A program made the translations under genes and the position numbers. Shown one piece after another: positions 18,458-26,515 of a stretch of 64,000 nt of DNA. Where the stretch lies: assembly GCF_020217465.1 (NCBI RefSeq), contig NZ_CP084115.1, positions 2,046,001-2,110,000 of the forward strand, read 5' to 3'. The stretch comes from Cobetia amphilecti. GTDB lineage: Bacteria; Pseudomonadota; Gammaproteobacteria; Pseudomonadales; Halomonadaceae. The notes under the pieces are model-generated. The model was not told where the DNA came from and made no database searches. It worked only from the letters and a program-made list of their open reading frames with translations. Position 1 is the stretch's first letter; each line of letters opens with the position of its first letter.

Positions 18458-18967
18458 ATGCAGTTCACCCCGTATGCAAAAGGTCTGTTGGTTGCCCTGT
18501 CCCTGAGCGTCATGGCAGGTTGTTCCAGCAGCGGCGGCGCTCAGGACGGCGACATGGATTCAGCCAACAGCGGTGCGAACACTGCCGGCATGAACACTGG
18601 TGCCAACAGCAACGCCAACCAGATGAGCAACGCCGCCATGCCTGACGTGCGTACCATCTACTTCGCCTTCAACAAGGACACCATCCGTCCTGAGTTCGAA
18701 AGCGTCCTGATGGGTCACGCTCAGTACCTGAAAGCCAACACCAGCGCCAATGTCGTTCTGGAAGGCCACGCTGATGAGCGCGGTACTCGTGAATACAACC
18801 TGGGTCTGGGCGAGCGTCGTGCCAAGTCTGTCGCACGCTTCCTGACTGTCCAGGGCGTGTCTCCGTCACAGATCGAGATCGTCTCCTACGGTGAAGAGCG
18901 TCCGGCAGTCCAGGGCCACGGCGAGTCTTCCTACGCCAAGAATCGTCGTGTGGTCTTCGACTACTAA
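18458..18967 (+). CDS. pal: peptidoglycan-associated lipoprotein Pal
   Basis: 169-residue outer-membrane lipoprotein. Signal peptide with lipobox VMAGC (acylated Cys near residue 25), then a Ser/Gly/Asn/Ala-rich tether (about 26-55) and an OmpA-like peptidoglycan-binding domain (about 58-169; IYFAFNKDTI, LEGHADERGTREYNLGLGERRA, SYGEERP). ATG 18458 has AAGGAG seven bases upstream. Works with TolB and TolA to hold the outer membrane to the wall during constriction. Confidence 0.97.
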   Translation: MQFTPYAKGLLVALSLSVMAGCSSSGGAQDGDMDSANSGANTAGMNTGANSNANQMSNAAMPDVRTIYFAFNKDTIRPEFESVLMGHAQYLKANTSANVVLEGHADERGTREYNLGLGERRAKSVARFLTVQGVSPSQIEIVSYGEERPAVQGHGESSYAKNRRVVFDY

Positions 18968-19030
18968 GTACGGTTCATCTTCGCGATTCCCTGAGGAGGC
19001 GCGGAGACGCTAGAAACTTGTGTTGAGCTG

Positions 19031-19064
19031 GCCCGGGCAAGAGGCGTGTCCTTGAACCCCGGGC
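19031..19064 (+). other. hairpin between pal and cpoB
   Basis: GCCCGGG (19031-19037) pairs with CCCGGGC (19058-19064), with CAAG/CTTG extending the stem across a 3-nt bulge. There is no T-tract. It may reduce read-through into cpoB or stabilise the pal mRNA 3' end. Confidence 0.4.
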
Positions 19065-19105
19065 TTGCTTGCGCGATACCATGATGATTCGGCGGAGCCG
19101 ACAGC

Positions 19106-19891
19106 ATGAAACACAGCCTGAAAGGGTTGTTCGGTGCGGGAGCCTTGTTGCTCCCGTTGTCCGTTTTGGCCGCACCGACGGTCGAGGACCTCACTGGGCA
19201 ATCAAACTCGCTCTATCAGCAGGCCAATACTCGTTTGAGTGGCGGCGGCACCCTGACCCTTCTCAATCAACTCGACGAACAGGCACAGGAAATTGCCCGA
19301 CTTCGCGGCCGCATCGATGAGCTGGAATACCAGTTCAAGCGCCTGACCGAGATGTCGCAGCAACGCTACCTGGATCTGGAACAGCGGGTTTCTGGCGGCG
19401 CTTCCGCCGGGGAGAACGGTCAGGTTGTCGATTCACAGGCAGCAACGGCAGTCACTGGCAGCGCAAGTGCCGGTGGTGCAGCCAGCACCAATGGCGCCAG
19501 CAATGCCGACAGCGGTGCAGCTGCCCAGAAGGATTACGAGAATGCCTTCGCCAAGGTGCAGTCTCGCGACTTCGACGGCGCCATTGTCGCCTTTGAAGCC
19601 TTCGTGGTGGACCATGGGGATTCCAACCTCGCAGCCAATGCCCATTACTGGCTGGGCGAGCTGTATTCGGCCAAGAACCAGCTGGATGCTTCTGCCCAGG
19701 CCTTCGACACCGTGATCAGCGAATTCTCGCAATCCAGCAAGGTGCCGGATGCGATGTACAAGCTGGGTCTGGTCAAGGCGCGTCAAGGCAAGGCGCAGGA
19801 AAGTCGCTCCTTGCTCGAGAAGCTGGTCCAGCAGTATCCGGACAGCAAAGCTGGCACCATGGCCAAGGACTTCCTGTCCTCCGGTGCCTGA
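19106..19891 (+). CDS. cpoB: cell division coordinator CpoB (YbgF)
   Basis: 261-residue periplasmic protein, last of the Tol-Pal cluster, which coordinates peptidoglycan synthesis with outer-membrane constriction in E. coli. Signal peptide 1-22 (ends SVLAA), an N-terminal coiled-coil trimerisation helix (about 35-95; LLNQLDEQAQEIARLRGRIDEL), an Ala/Gly/Ser-rich linker, then TPR repeats (about 140-261; YENAFAKVQSRDFDGAIVAFEAF, AHYWLGELYSAKNQLDASAQAF, PDAMYKLGLVKARQGKAQESR). 138 bp after pal, with a terminator downstream. Confidence 0.94.
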   Translation: MKHSLKGLFGAGALLLPLSVLAAPTVEDLTGQSNSLYQQANTRLSGGGTLTLLNQLDEQAQEIARLRGRIDELEYQFKRLTEMSQQRYLDLEQRVSGGASAGENGQVVDSQAATAVTGSASAGGAASTNGASNADSGAAAQKDYENAFAKVQSRDFDGAIVAFEAFVVDHGDSNLAANAHYWLGELYSAKNQLDASAQAFDTVISEFSQSSKVPDAMYKLGLVKARQGKAQESRSLLEKLVQQYPDSKAGTMAKDFLSSGA

Positions 19892-19923
19892 GTGCCCGTG
19901 GCCATTGGCCACGTGTATTCCCC

Positions 19924-19964
19924 AAAGCCCGCGCTTGGTATTCTACCAGGTGCGGGCTTTGTGT
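19924..19964 (+). terminator. terminator of the tol-pal-cpoB unit
   Basis: AAAGCCCGC (19924-19932) pairs with GCGGGCTTT (19952-19960), and the loop adds a CTTGGTA/TACCAGG stem. Short T-run. 33 bp after the cpoB stop. Confidence 0.85.
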
Positions 19965-19988
19965 TATGTGGCGCTCGGCGTCCTCATG

Positions 19989-20032
19989 CCATCGGCAGGC
20001 AACCCGGGTGCCATCGGCAGGCGACCCGGGCA
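19989..20032. repeat. 22-bp tandem duplication
   Basis: Two adjacent near-identical 22-bp units starting ccatcggcaggc (19989-20010 and 20011-20032; three differences) between the cpoB terminator and yciK. Confidence 0.8.
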
Positions 20033-20129
20033 CGCTTCATTCGATTCATGTGGCCGAGCAAGTATTGCCGGTGAAGAAGCAGTGACTCTCATCGGCGGTT
20101 GACGACAGATCTCAGACAGGGATATCACC

Positions 20130-20894
20130 ATGGCAGAGTGCAAGATCGACTATCAGGCCCCGGACGACATGCTGAAAGGGCGGATCATTCTGGTGACCGG
20201 GGCGGGGTCCGGCATTGGGCGTGAAGCGGCAGTCGAATATGCGCGTCATGGGGCGACGGTGATATTGCTGGGCAGAACCATTGCCAAGCTGGAAGAAGTC
20301 TACGACGAGATCGAGGCCTTGGGAGCCCCGCAACCGGCCATCTATCCGCTCAACTTCGAAGGGGCATCGCTCAAGGATTATCAGCAGATGGCTGATACCC
20401 TGCACAGCGAATTCGGTCGACTGGATGGCCTGCTGCACAACGCGAGCCTGCTGGGCAAGATCACTCCGTTCGAGCAGTATGATCCGGCGCTGTGGGAGCA
20501 GGTCATGCAGGTCAATATCAATGGTCCTATCTGGATGGTCCAGGCATTGCTGCCGTTGCTCAAGGCCTCGAAGGACGCCTCCGTCGTGCTGACAAGCTCC
20601 AGTGTCGGCCGCAAGGGGCGTGCCTTCTGGGGCGCCTACAGTGTCTCCAAGTTCGCCACGGAAGGCTTCTCGCAGATGCTGGCACAGGAACTGGAGAATA
20701 CCAGCCAGGTGCGCGTCAATACGCTCAATCCCGGTGGGACGCGGACCCCGATGCGCAAGTCGGCGTTCCCGGCCGAAGACCCCGATACCTTGCGTACACC
20801 CGCTGACATCATGCCGACCTATCTGTGGTTGATGGGGCTGGACAGTCGGGGTCATACCGGCGAGATGTTCGACGCCCAGCCGCCGAAAGTCTGA
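20130..20894 (+). CDS. yciK: YciK-family short-chain dehydrogenase/reductase
   Basis: 254-residue cytosolic SDR oxidoreductase. The N-terminal Rossmann motif ILVTGAGSGIGREAA (TGxxxGIG), LHNASLLG (NAG-type segment), the catalytic Ser in VLTSSSVG and the YxxxK in YSVSKFATEG are all present. The start MAECKIDYQAPDDMLKGRI and overall similarity fit YciK; its physiological substrate is not established. Neighbour of mupP and ubiG as in Pseudomonas, but convergent with them. Terminator at 20968-21005. Confidence 0.88.
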   Translation: MAECKIDYQAPDDMLKGRIILVTGAGSGIGREAAVEYARHGATVILLGRTIAKLEEVYDEIEALGAPQPAIYPLNFEGASLKDYQQMADTLHSEFGRLDGLLHNASLLGKITPFEQYDPALWEQVMQVNINGPIWMVQALLPLLKASKDASVVLTSSSVGRKGRAFWGAYSVSKFATEGFSQMLAQELENTSQVRVNTLNPGGTRTPMRKSAFPAEDPDTLRTPADIMPTYLWLMGLDSRGHTGEMFDAQPPKV

Positions 20895-20967
20895 GCCATT
20901 GTCATCTGGCATCTCCTCACTGGATGATGAGTGACGCCGCCAGGCGGGCCATTCGTCATACCCTGCA

Positions 20968-21005
20968 ACAAGAACGCCGACGGCATTGGCCGTCGGCGTT
21001 CTTGT
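20968..21005. terminator. bidirectional intrinsic terminator
   Basis: Perfect 17-bp arms ACAAGAACGCCGACGGC (20968-20984) and GCCGTCGGCGTTCTTGT (20989-21005) around ATTG. Serves yciK and the convergent mupP. Confidence 0.92.
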
Positions 21006-21042
21006 GTCTAGCTGTTTGTTTCTAGCGGCTTGTGTCTATCTT
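21001..21042. repeat. 14-bp degenerate array (3 copies)
   Basis: cttgtgtctagctg / tttgtttctagcgg / cttgtgtctatctt at 21001-21014, 21015-21028 and 21029-21042. It starts inside the terminator arm and extends toward the mupP stop. Confidence 0.65.
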
Positions 21043-21121
21043 CTGATGTCCATCTGCGGATCACCCGCTCGTGGGGGCTGGTTCGTGCGAGCTTCGTGTG
21101 AGCTACGTGCGTGTCGCTCGG

Positions 21122-21808
21122 TCAGCGCAGGTCCGCTGCCCGCAACGCGGCATTGATGACTTCTTCCGAGGTGTCAAACCACACATCGGCAGGCCAGGCG
21201 TCCACATCGTCGCCCTCACGGACATAACCGTAGCGCACCGCGACCGCCAGCATGCCCGCCGCGCGCGCCGCCTGCATGTCACGGTCGTGATCCCCCAGAT
21301 ACCAGCATTCGGAGGCGTCGACACCGAGGCAACGTGCCGCCTCCCACAGAGGCTCTGGATGCGGCTTCTTGACCGGCAGGTCATCGGCACACAGCAGGCA
21401 GCCGGGCGTGAGCTTGAGCGCGGCGATCAGCGGCTCGGCGAACTGACGGGGCTTGTTGGTCACGATGCCCCACGGCAGGCCTGCGCGCTGACAGATCTCG
21501 ATCAGGGCGTCATAGCCCGGGAACAGCACGCTGTGCGCCGCGACATCGCGGGCATAGAATTCCAGCAGGCGAGTGCGCTCGCTGGCGTGCTCGGGGTGAT
21601 CGAGCTCATGGCCCAGGGCCAGCGTCACCAGAGCGCTGCCACCATGCGAGACTTCAGCGCGAATCACGTCGTAGTCCAGCGCCGGCAGGGTGTGATGCTC
21701 ACGCAGCTCATTAGTGGCGCGCGCCAGGTCTGGCGCGGTGTCCACCAGGGTGCCATCGAGATCGAAGATCAAGGCGGCGGGGCGAGGTAGCGCTGCCGGC
21801 AGGCTCAC
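21122..21808 (-). CDS. mupP: N-acetylmuramate 6-phosphate phosphatase MupP (HAD family, Gph-like)
   Basis: 228-residue HAD-superfamily phosphatase. Motif I is [14 protein letters not shown] (nucleophile Asp), motif II the Thr in GIVTNKPRQ, motif III the Lys in PVKKPHPEP, and motif IV is YLGDHDRDM. This class has been annotated phosphoglycolate phosphatase, but the location directly behind ubiG with yciK next door matches Pseudomonas MupP, which dephosphorylates MurNAc-6-P in anabolic cell-wall recycling. Its partners amgK and murU are not in the window. The start overlaps the ubiG stop by 4 bp, so the two are translationally coupled. Confidence 0.8.
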   Translation of the reverse strand: MSLPAALPRPAALIFDLDGTLVDTAPDLARATNELREHHTLPALDYDVIRAEVSHGGSALVTLALGHELDHPEHASERTRLLEFYARDVAAHSVLFPGYDALIEICQRAGLPWGIVTNKPRQFAEPLIAALKLTPGCLLCADDLPVKKPHPEPLWEAARCLGVDASECWYLGDHDRDMQAARAAGMLAVAVRYGYVREGDDVDAWPADVWFDTSEEVINAALRAADLR

Positions 21809-22566
21809 GCAAGCTCTTCCTCGGTCGGGCGACGCGTATGCATCAGATAGTTGACGGTCAGGTCGGAGGAATTCAGGCGATATTTGCGCGTCAGCGGGTT
21901 GTAGGTCATGCCGGTGGAGCCTTCCATCTTGAGGCCCGCATCGCGTGTCCAGCGCCCCAGCTCGGCCGGACGGATGAACTTGCGATACTCGTGGGTGCCA
22001 CGCGGCAGCATCTGCAGCACATATTCCGCGCCGAGAATCGCGAAGGCATACGCCTTGGGATTGCGGTTGATGGTCGAGAAGAACACCATGCCGCCGGGCT
22101 TGACCAGCCGTGCGCAGGCCGCGATCACCGAGGATGGGTCCGGCACGTGCTCGAGCATTTCCAGACAGGTGACGACGTCGAACTGGCCGGCCATCTCTTC
22201 TGCGGCGGCTTCGGCGGTGGTCTGGCGGTAGTCCACCTCGACGCCGGACTCCAGCTGATGCAGACGGGCAACGGACAGCGGCGCCTCACCCATGTCGATG
22301 CCCGTCACCTGGGCGCCACGATGCGCCATGGCTTCGGAGAGAATGCCGCCGCCGCAGCCGACGTCGATCACGCGCTTGCCTGCCAGGCCAGCGTGGGTGT
22401 CGATATAGTCGACCCGCAACGGATTGATGTCATGCAGCGGCTTGAATTCACTGTCACGGTCCCACCAGCGACTGGCCAATGCCGAGAACTTGGCGATCTC
22501 GCTGGCATCGACATTGCCCAGATGGTCCTGGGGCTGGGCATCTTGCTGGGTGTCGTTATCGCTCAT
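21805..22566 (-). CDS. ubiG: ubiquinone biosynthesis O-methyltransferase UbiG
   Basis: 253-residue SAM-dependent O-methyltransferase that performs both O-methylations in ubiquinone synthesis. SAM motif I is [16 protein letters not shown], followed by [10 protein letters not shown], and [16 protein letters not shown] (motif II/post-I) is intact; the N-terminal [23 protein letters not shown] is a strong UbiG signature. ATG 22566 has AAGGA upstream. Divergent from mtnA, cotranscribed with mupP. Confidence 0.96.
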   Translation of the reverse strand: MSDNDTQQDAQPQDHLGNVDASEIAKFSALASRWWDRDSEFKPLHDINPLRVDYIDTHAGLAGKRVIDVGCGGGILSEAMAHRGAQVTGIDMGEAPLSVARLHQLESGVEVDYRQTTAEAAAEEMAGQFDVVTCLEMLEHVPDPSSVIAACARLVKPGGMVFFSTINRNPKAYAFAILGAEYVLQMLPRGTHEYRKFIRPAELGRWTRDAGLKMEGSTGMTYNPLTRKYRLNSSDLTVNYLMHTRRPTEEELA

Positions 22567-22791
22567 CTTTGCATCCTTACCGTTACGGAAGTGCTGTTCG
22601 GGAAGTGGCAGGCCTGTACAGGCACCTTACCCTCGGGCACGATTCCACCATTCTAATCCGACTGCCGTCGCGGGTCAGCGTCCAGCGCAAAAAACTCATC
22701 ATGACGGGCACTTGCGTTACGATGGGGCGGGGCGTCGCGCCACGCGCGATGACCAGTCGTCATTATTGTCATGTAGCAACGGGGAGTGGTC

Positions 22792-23964
22792 ATGAGCCTG
22801 GTTCCGATTCGCTGGGTAAGCCAGCAAGAGTGTGCGTCGCGGGAAGAAGACACGGCAGGCACCCCGCCCGAGGCCAGCGCTGACGTCTCTCCTGATGTCA
22901 CTAAGCCGGCGGTGAAGCTTGCGCTGCTCGACCAGCGTCTGCTGCCGGGTGAGACCCGCGAGGTGCTGCTCGAGGATGCACGCGGGGTCGCGACTGCCAT
23001 TACCGACATGGTGGTCCGCGGTGCACCGGCCATCGGGATCGCCGCCGCCTATGGCGTGGCGCTGGAGGCTTTCGTCATCAACCGCGAGGGCGGCGACTGG
23101 CAGTCACGCCTGGCCAGTGCCTGTGATGTGCTGGCTGCCTCGCGCCCGACAGCGGTCAACCTGTTCTGGGCGCTGGATCGCATGCGCAAGGTGATTGCCG
23201 CACACGCCACTCAGTCGCAGGCCCCGTATGAGGCGTTGCTGAAGGAGGCCGTGCGCATTCATGAGCAGGATCTGGAGGACAATCTGCGTATGGCCGAGTT
23301 TGGTGCCCAGGTGATTGCGGCCTCCCTCGCGCAGGGCGAGACGCGGTGCGAGGTCATGACCCACTGCAATACCGGCGCGCTGGCCACCGGCGGCCACGGC
23401 ACGGCGCTGGGCGTGATCCGTACCGCCTACGCCCAGGGCATTCTCGGCCGTGTGCATGTCAACGAAACGCGCCCCTGGTGGCAAGGCTCTCGCCTGACGG
23501 CGTGGGAGCTGGTGCAGGAGAGGATTCCCGCGCGTCTGGCCGTGGAAGGCGCAGCCTCGCTGATCATGCAGCAGGGTGCCCGGACGCCGGAAGGCGTGCG
23601 CTGGTTGATCGTCGGCGCGGACCGCATTACGGCCAACGGCGACACGGCCAACAAGATCGGCACCTTCTCGCTGGCCGTTCAGGCGCGCGCCCATGGCATC
23701 AAGGTCATGGTGGTGGCCCCGCTGGCCACGTTCGATGGCAGCCTGGCCAGTGGCGCGGACATCCCCATCGAGACGCGCGACGCCGCCGAGCTGCGCGAGG
23801 CGGGCGGACGCCAGATCGCGCCGCAGGACATCGATGTCTTCAATCCGGTCTTTGATGTCACACCGCATGAGTATATTGATGCCATCGTCACCGAACATGG
23901 CGTGGTAGAGTCGCCCGATAGCGACAGTGTCGGTGCGCTGCTCGGGCGCGCCATGCGCCGCTGA
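22792..23964 (+). CDS. mtnA: S-methyl-5-thioribose-1-phosphate isomerase
   Basis: 390-residue methionine-salvage isomerase converting 5-methylthioribose-1-P to 5-methylthioribulose-1-P. ATG 22792 is chosen for GGGAG five bases upstream; the GTG at 22786 has no spaced ribosome site. Core motifs are VVRGAPAIGIAAAYG, the catalytic-Cys segment THCNTGALATGGHGTALGV and the Asp region VGADRITANGDTANKIGT. An unusual ~30-residue acidic/Pro-rich stretch (about 14-43) precedes the normal LLDQRLLPGE start. In Pseudomonas an amidohydrolase gene sits between mtnA and ubiG; here that gene is missing. Confidence 0.95.
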   Translation: MSLVPIRWVSQQECASREEDTAGTPPEASADVSPDVTKPAVKLALLDQRLLPGETREVLLEDARGVATAITDMVVRGAPAIGIAAAYGVALEAFVINREGGDWQSRLASACDVLAASRPTAVNLFWALDRMRKVIAAHATQSQAPYEALLKEAVRIHEQDLEDNLRMAEFGAQVIAASLAQGETRCEVMTHCNTGALATGGHGTALGVIRTAYAQGILGRVHVNETRPWWQGSRLTAWELVQERIPARLAVEGAASLIMQQGARTPEGVRWLIVGADRITANGDTANKIGTFSLAVQARAHGIKVMVVAPLATFDGSLASGADIPIETRDAAELREAGGRQIAPQDIDVFNPVFDVTPHEYIDAIVTEHGVVESPDSDSVGALLGRAMRR

Positions 23965-24149
23965 TGGCGTTTCGCAGGGTGGTAGCGCTCACCAAGCCTC
24001 GGATAGTGCAGGAATTTCGCACTCCTTGATCAAACTGGCATAATCTCTGCCTATGATGAAGGATGGTCGTTGATTGGCTTCGACGACAGTAACCCGGTGG
24101 AGGTCCTTCGACGGGCTTCACCACGACATAGACACAAGGAAGACGCTAC

Positions 24150-25034
24150 ATGATACGCAAGGCTGTTCTGCCTGTTGCCGGTCTCGGCACACGTTGCCTC
24201 CCGGCCTCCAAGGCCATCCCCAAGGAAATGATCACCATCGTCGACAAGCCGGTGATCCAATATGTGGTGGAAGAAGCGGTCGCAGCCGGTATCAAGGAAA
24301 TCGTGCTGGTCACCCATTCCAGCAAGAATGCCATCGAGAACCACTTCGACAAGCACTTCGAGCTGGAAACCACCCTGGAAGCCAAGGGCAAGCTCGAGCT
24401 GCTCGAACAGCTGCGTAACATCATTCCGGATGACGTCAAGATCATCAGCGTGCGCCAGCCGGAGCCGCTGGGCCTGGGCCACGCCGTGCTGTGTGCCAAG
24501 CCGATCGTCGGTGATGAGCCGTTCATCGTCATGCTGCCGGACGTGCTGGTCGATGGCGAAGGACTCGAGAAGAATGACCTGGCGCGCATGATGGAGGCCT
24601 ACGAAGCCACCAACGCCGCCCAGATCATGGTCGAGAATGTCCCGCAGGACATGGCCTACAAGTACGGTATCGTCGCGATCGACGGTGACACGCCGGAAGC
24701 CGGCAAGTCCGCCCTGATCAATGGCATGGTCGAAAAGCCGGCCCCGGGCACCGAGCCGTCGACCCTGGCGGTCATCGGCCGTTATCTGTTGCCGGGCCGT
24801 ATCTTCGAGCTTCTGGAGAACACTCCGCCGGGCGCGGGTGGTGAGATCCAGCTGACAGATGCCATCGACACCCTGCGTGACGACAAGGCCGTCGCGGCCT
24901 ACCGCATGGCCGGTGATACCTACGATTGCGGCCACCAGCTGGGCTATCTTGAAGCGACTCTTTCCTTTGCCAAGCGTCACCCGACCTTCGGTGAAGGCTT
25001 CCGCGAGCTGCTGACTCGCTACCAGGAGAAATAA
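24150..25034 (+). CDS. galU: UTP-glucose-1-phosphate uridylyltransferase
   Basis: 294-residue UDP-glucose pyrophosphorylase. The N-terminal nucleotide-binding loop VLPVAGLGTRCLPASKAIPK has the GLGTR and catalytic Lys; FIVMLPDVLVD (metal-binding Asp) and the C-terminal GEIQLTDAIDTL are typical. ATG 24150 has AAGGAAG upstream. The next gene starts 3 bp after the stop, with its ribosome site AGGAG inside the galU end, so the two form an operon expected to make UDP-glucose and, nominally, UDP-glucuronate. Confidence 0.96.
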   Translation: MIRKAVLPVAGLGTRCLPASKAIPKEMITIVDKPVIQYVVEEAVAAGIKEIVLVTHSSKNAIENHFDKHFELETTLEAKGKLELLEQLRNIIPDDVKIISVRQPEPLGLGHAVLCAKPIVGDEPFIVMLPDVLVDGEGLEKNDLARMMEAYEATNAAQIMVENVPQDMAYKYGIVAIDGDTPEAGKSALINGMVEKPAPGTEPSTLAVIGRYLLPGRIFELLENTPPGAGGEIQLTDAIDTLRDDKAVAAYRMAGDTYDCGHQLGYLEATLSFAKRHPTFGEGFRELLTRYQEK

Positions 25035-25037
25035 GCC

Positions 25038-26324
25038 ATGCAGGTGCTGGTGCACGGAAGCGAACTGGCGGCGGCAACGGCCAGCGCCGCTCTGGCGAGC
25101 GTGGGTCACCGTGTCTGGTGGTGGCCACATGAGGACATGGACTGGGCTGCCCTGGAACGCGTCGACTGGTTGAACAGTGAGCCAGGCCTGCGCGAACGTC
25201 TTGATCGCCATCGGGAGCGGGGCGATCTCACTCTCATCGAGGACCTCGAGTCACTGCGGCGCATCGATATCCACTGGATCGCCGTCTCGCCGGACCAGCG
25301 CGAAAGCGCACTGAGCCGTGTCGAGCAGCTGGTGGCGACCCTGGATGAGCCGCTGGTGCTGGTCAACAACTCGACTTTCCCGGTGGGCACGACCGAGCGT
25401 TTCGAGGCGTTGCTGCCGCGTGACGACCAGTACGCCGTCGCCTTGCCGGACATGCTGGAGGAGGGCCGTTCACTGGCCACCTTCGAGCGTCCGGCCCGCT
25501 GGTTGCTTGGGAGCGAAGCGGAACCTGCCACCCTGCGGGTGCAGGAGCTGCTGCGTGCCTTCAACCGGCGTGAAGATGTCTTCCAGATCATGCCGCGCCG
25601 CGCCGCCGAACTGACCAAGCTGGCCATCAACGGCATGCTCGCGACGCGTATCAGCTACATGAACGAAGTGGCGGGTCTGTCCGACTCCCTCGGCGTCGAT
25701 GTGGAATATGTGCGTCAGGGCATGGGCGCCGACCCGCGTATCGGCTTCGGCTATCTCTATCCGGGCTGTGGATTCGGCGGCCCGAACTTCTCGCGTGATC
25801 TGATGCGTCTGGCCGATGTTCAGCATCAGACAGGGCGTGAATCGATGTTGCTCGAGCATGTGCTCGACATCAACGAGGCCAAGAAGGAGACGCTGTTCCG
25901 CAAGCTGTGGCAGCACTTCGATGGTGAATTGCGCGGTCGTACCGTGGCGATCTGGGGCGCGGCCTTCAAGCCGGGTACCGCGCGTATCGACCATGCGCCG
26001 GTCTTGACCTTGCTTGAGGCGCTGTGGGCCCAGGGCGTGCGCGTGCGCGTGCATGATCCCGCGGCCTTGTCGGCGCTGGGGGAGGCCTGTGGTGCGCATC
26101 CGTTGCTGGAGCTGGTCGATGGCAACATGTATGACGCCCTGGAGGGCGCTGATGCCCTGATGCTGGTCACCGAGTGGAAGTGCTACTGGAACCCGGACTG
26201 GCAGCGCCTGAAGCGTGAGCTGGGCGCGGGCCTGGTGCTCGATGGTCGCAACATCTTCGACCCGCGTTACGTGGCAAGTCAGGGACTGGTCTATCGCGGC
26301 ATCGGCCGCCGTGCCAGCCCCTGA
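25038..26324 (+). CDS. UDP-glucose 6-dehydrogenase-like protein lacking the catalytic Cys (possible pseudoenzyme)
   Basis: 428-residue protein with the overall UDP-glucose/GDP-mannose dehydrogenase layout: NAD domain, central helix with ELTKLAINGMLATRISYMNE, and UDP-binding C-terminal domain with AAFKPGTARIDHAP. Critical sites differ. The nucleophile motif GFGGSCFPKD reads GFGGPNFSRD (Cys to Asn, Lys to Arg). The N-terminal GxGYVG loop is replaced by HGSELAA. The conserved Arg of the FKPxTDDxRxSP segment is lost. The frame is open throughout with normal codon use and a good ribosome site, so this is not decay by frameshift. It may be a regulatory or scaffold partner of galU, or an enzyme with changed chemistry. 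Any activity is unknown. Confidence 0.8.
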   Translation: MQVLVHGSELAAATASAALASVGHRVWWWPHEDMDWAALERVDWLNSEPGLRERLDRHRERGDLTLIEDLESLRRIDIHWIAVSPDQRESALSRVEQLVATLDEPLVLVNNSTFPVGTTERFEALLPRDDQYAVALPDMLEEGRSLATFERPARWLLGSEAEPATLRVQELLRAFNRREDVFQIMPRRAAELTKLAINGMLATRISYMNEVAGLSDSLGVDVEYVRQGMGADPRIGFGYLYPGCGFGGPNFSRDLMRLADVQHQTGRESMLLEHVLDINEAKKETLFRKLWQHFDGELRGRTVAIWGAAFKPGTARIDHAPVLTLLEALWAQGVRVRVHDPAALSALGEACGAHPLLELVDGNMYDALEGADALMLVTEWKCYWNPDWQRLKRELGAGLVLDGRNIFDPRYVASQGLVYRGIGRRASP

Positions 26325-26340
26325 CGGGCATCTCGGTGGG

Positions 26341-26404
26341 TCAGGCTGACGCACTCTGAAGCTGATGTTCTCTCAGACTGACGCACCTTCAGGCTGAGCC
26401 TTGC
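26341..26404. repeat. 16-bp degenerate array (4 copies)
   Basis: Units tcaggctgacgcactc / tgaagctgatgttctc / tcagactgacgcacct / tcaggctgagccttgc at 26341, 26357, 26373 and 26389, between the UGDH-like stop and its terminator. Confidence 0.75.
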
Positions 26405-26417
26405 GTGCTCAGTATGC

Positions 26418-26452
26418 AAAAGCCCTCATCCGGGACCGGATGAGGGCTTTTT
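26418..26452. terminator. bidirectional intrinsic terminator
   Basis: AAAAGCCCTCATCCG (26418-26432) and CGGATGAGGGCTTTT (26437-26451) pair perfectly around a 4-nt loop, followed by T. It separates the convergent UGDH-like and MDR genes. Confidence 0.95.
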
Positions 26453-26515
26453 GTCGTGGGGCTCAGGTTTGAAACCTAGGCCGCCAGGCTTTTCATGATG
26501 ACCGCCAAGCTGTCT

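Noticed and set aside
24020-24060. Possible galU promoter (TTGATC with CATAAT or TATGAT)
   Set aside because: Spacers of 7 or 20 bp are outside the normal range, so no promoter was called.
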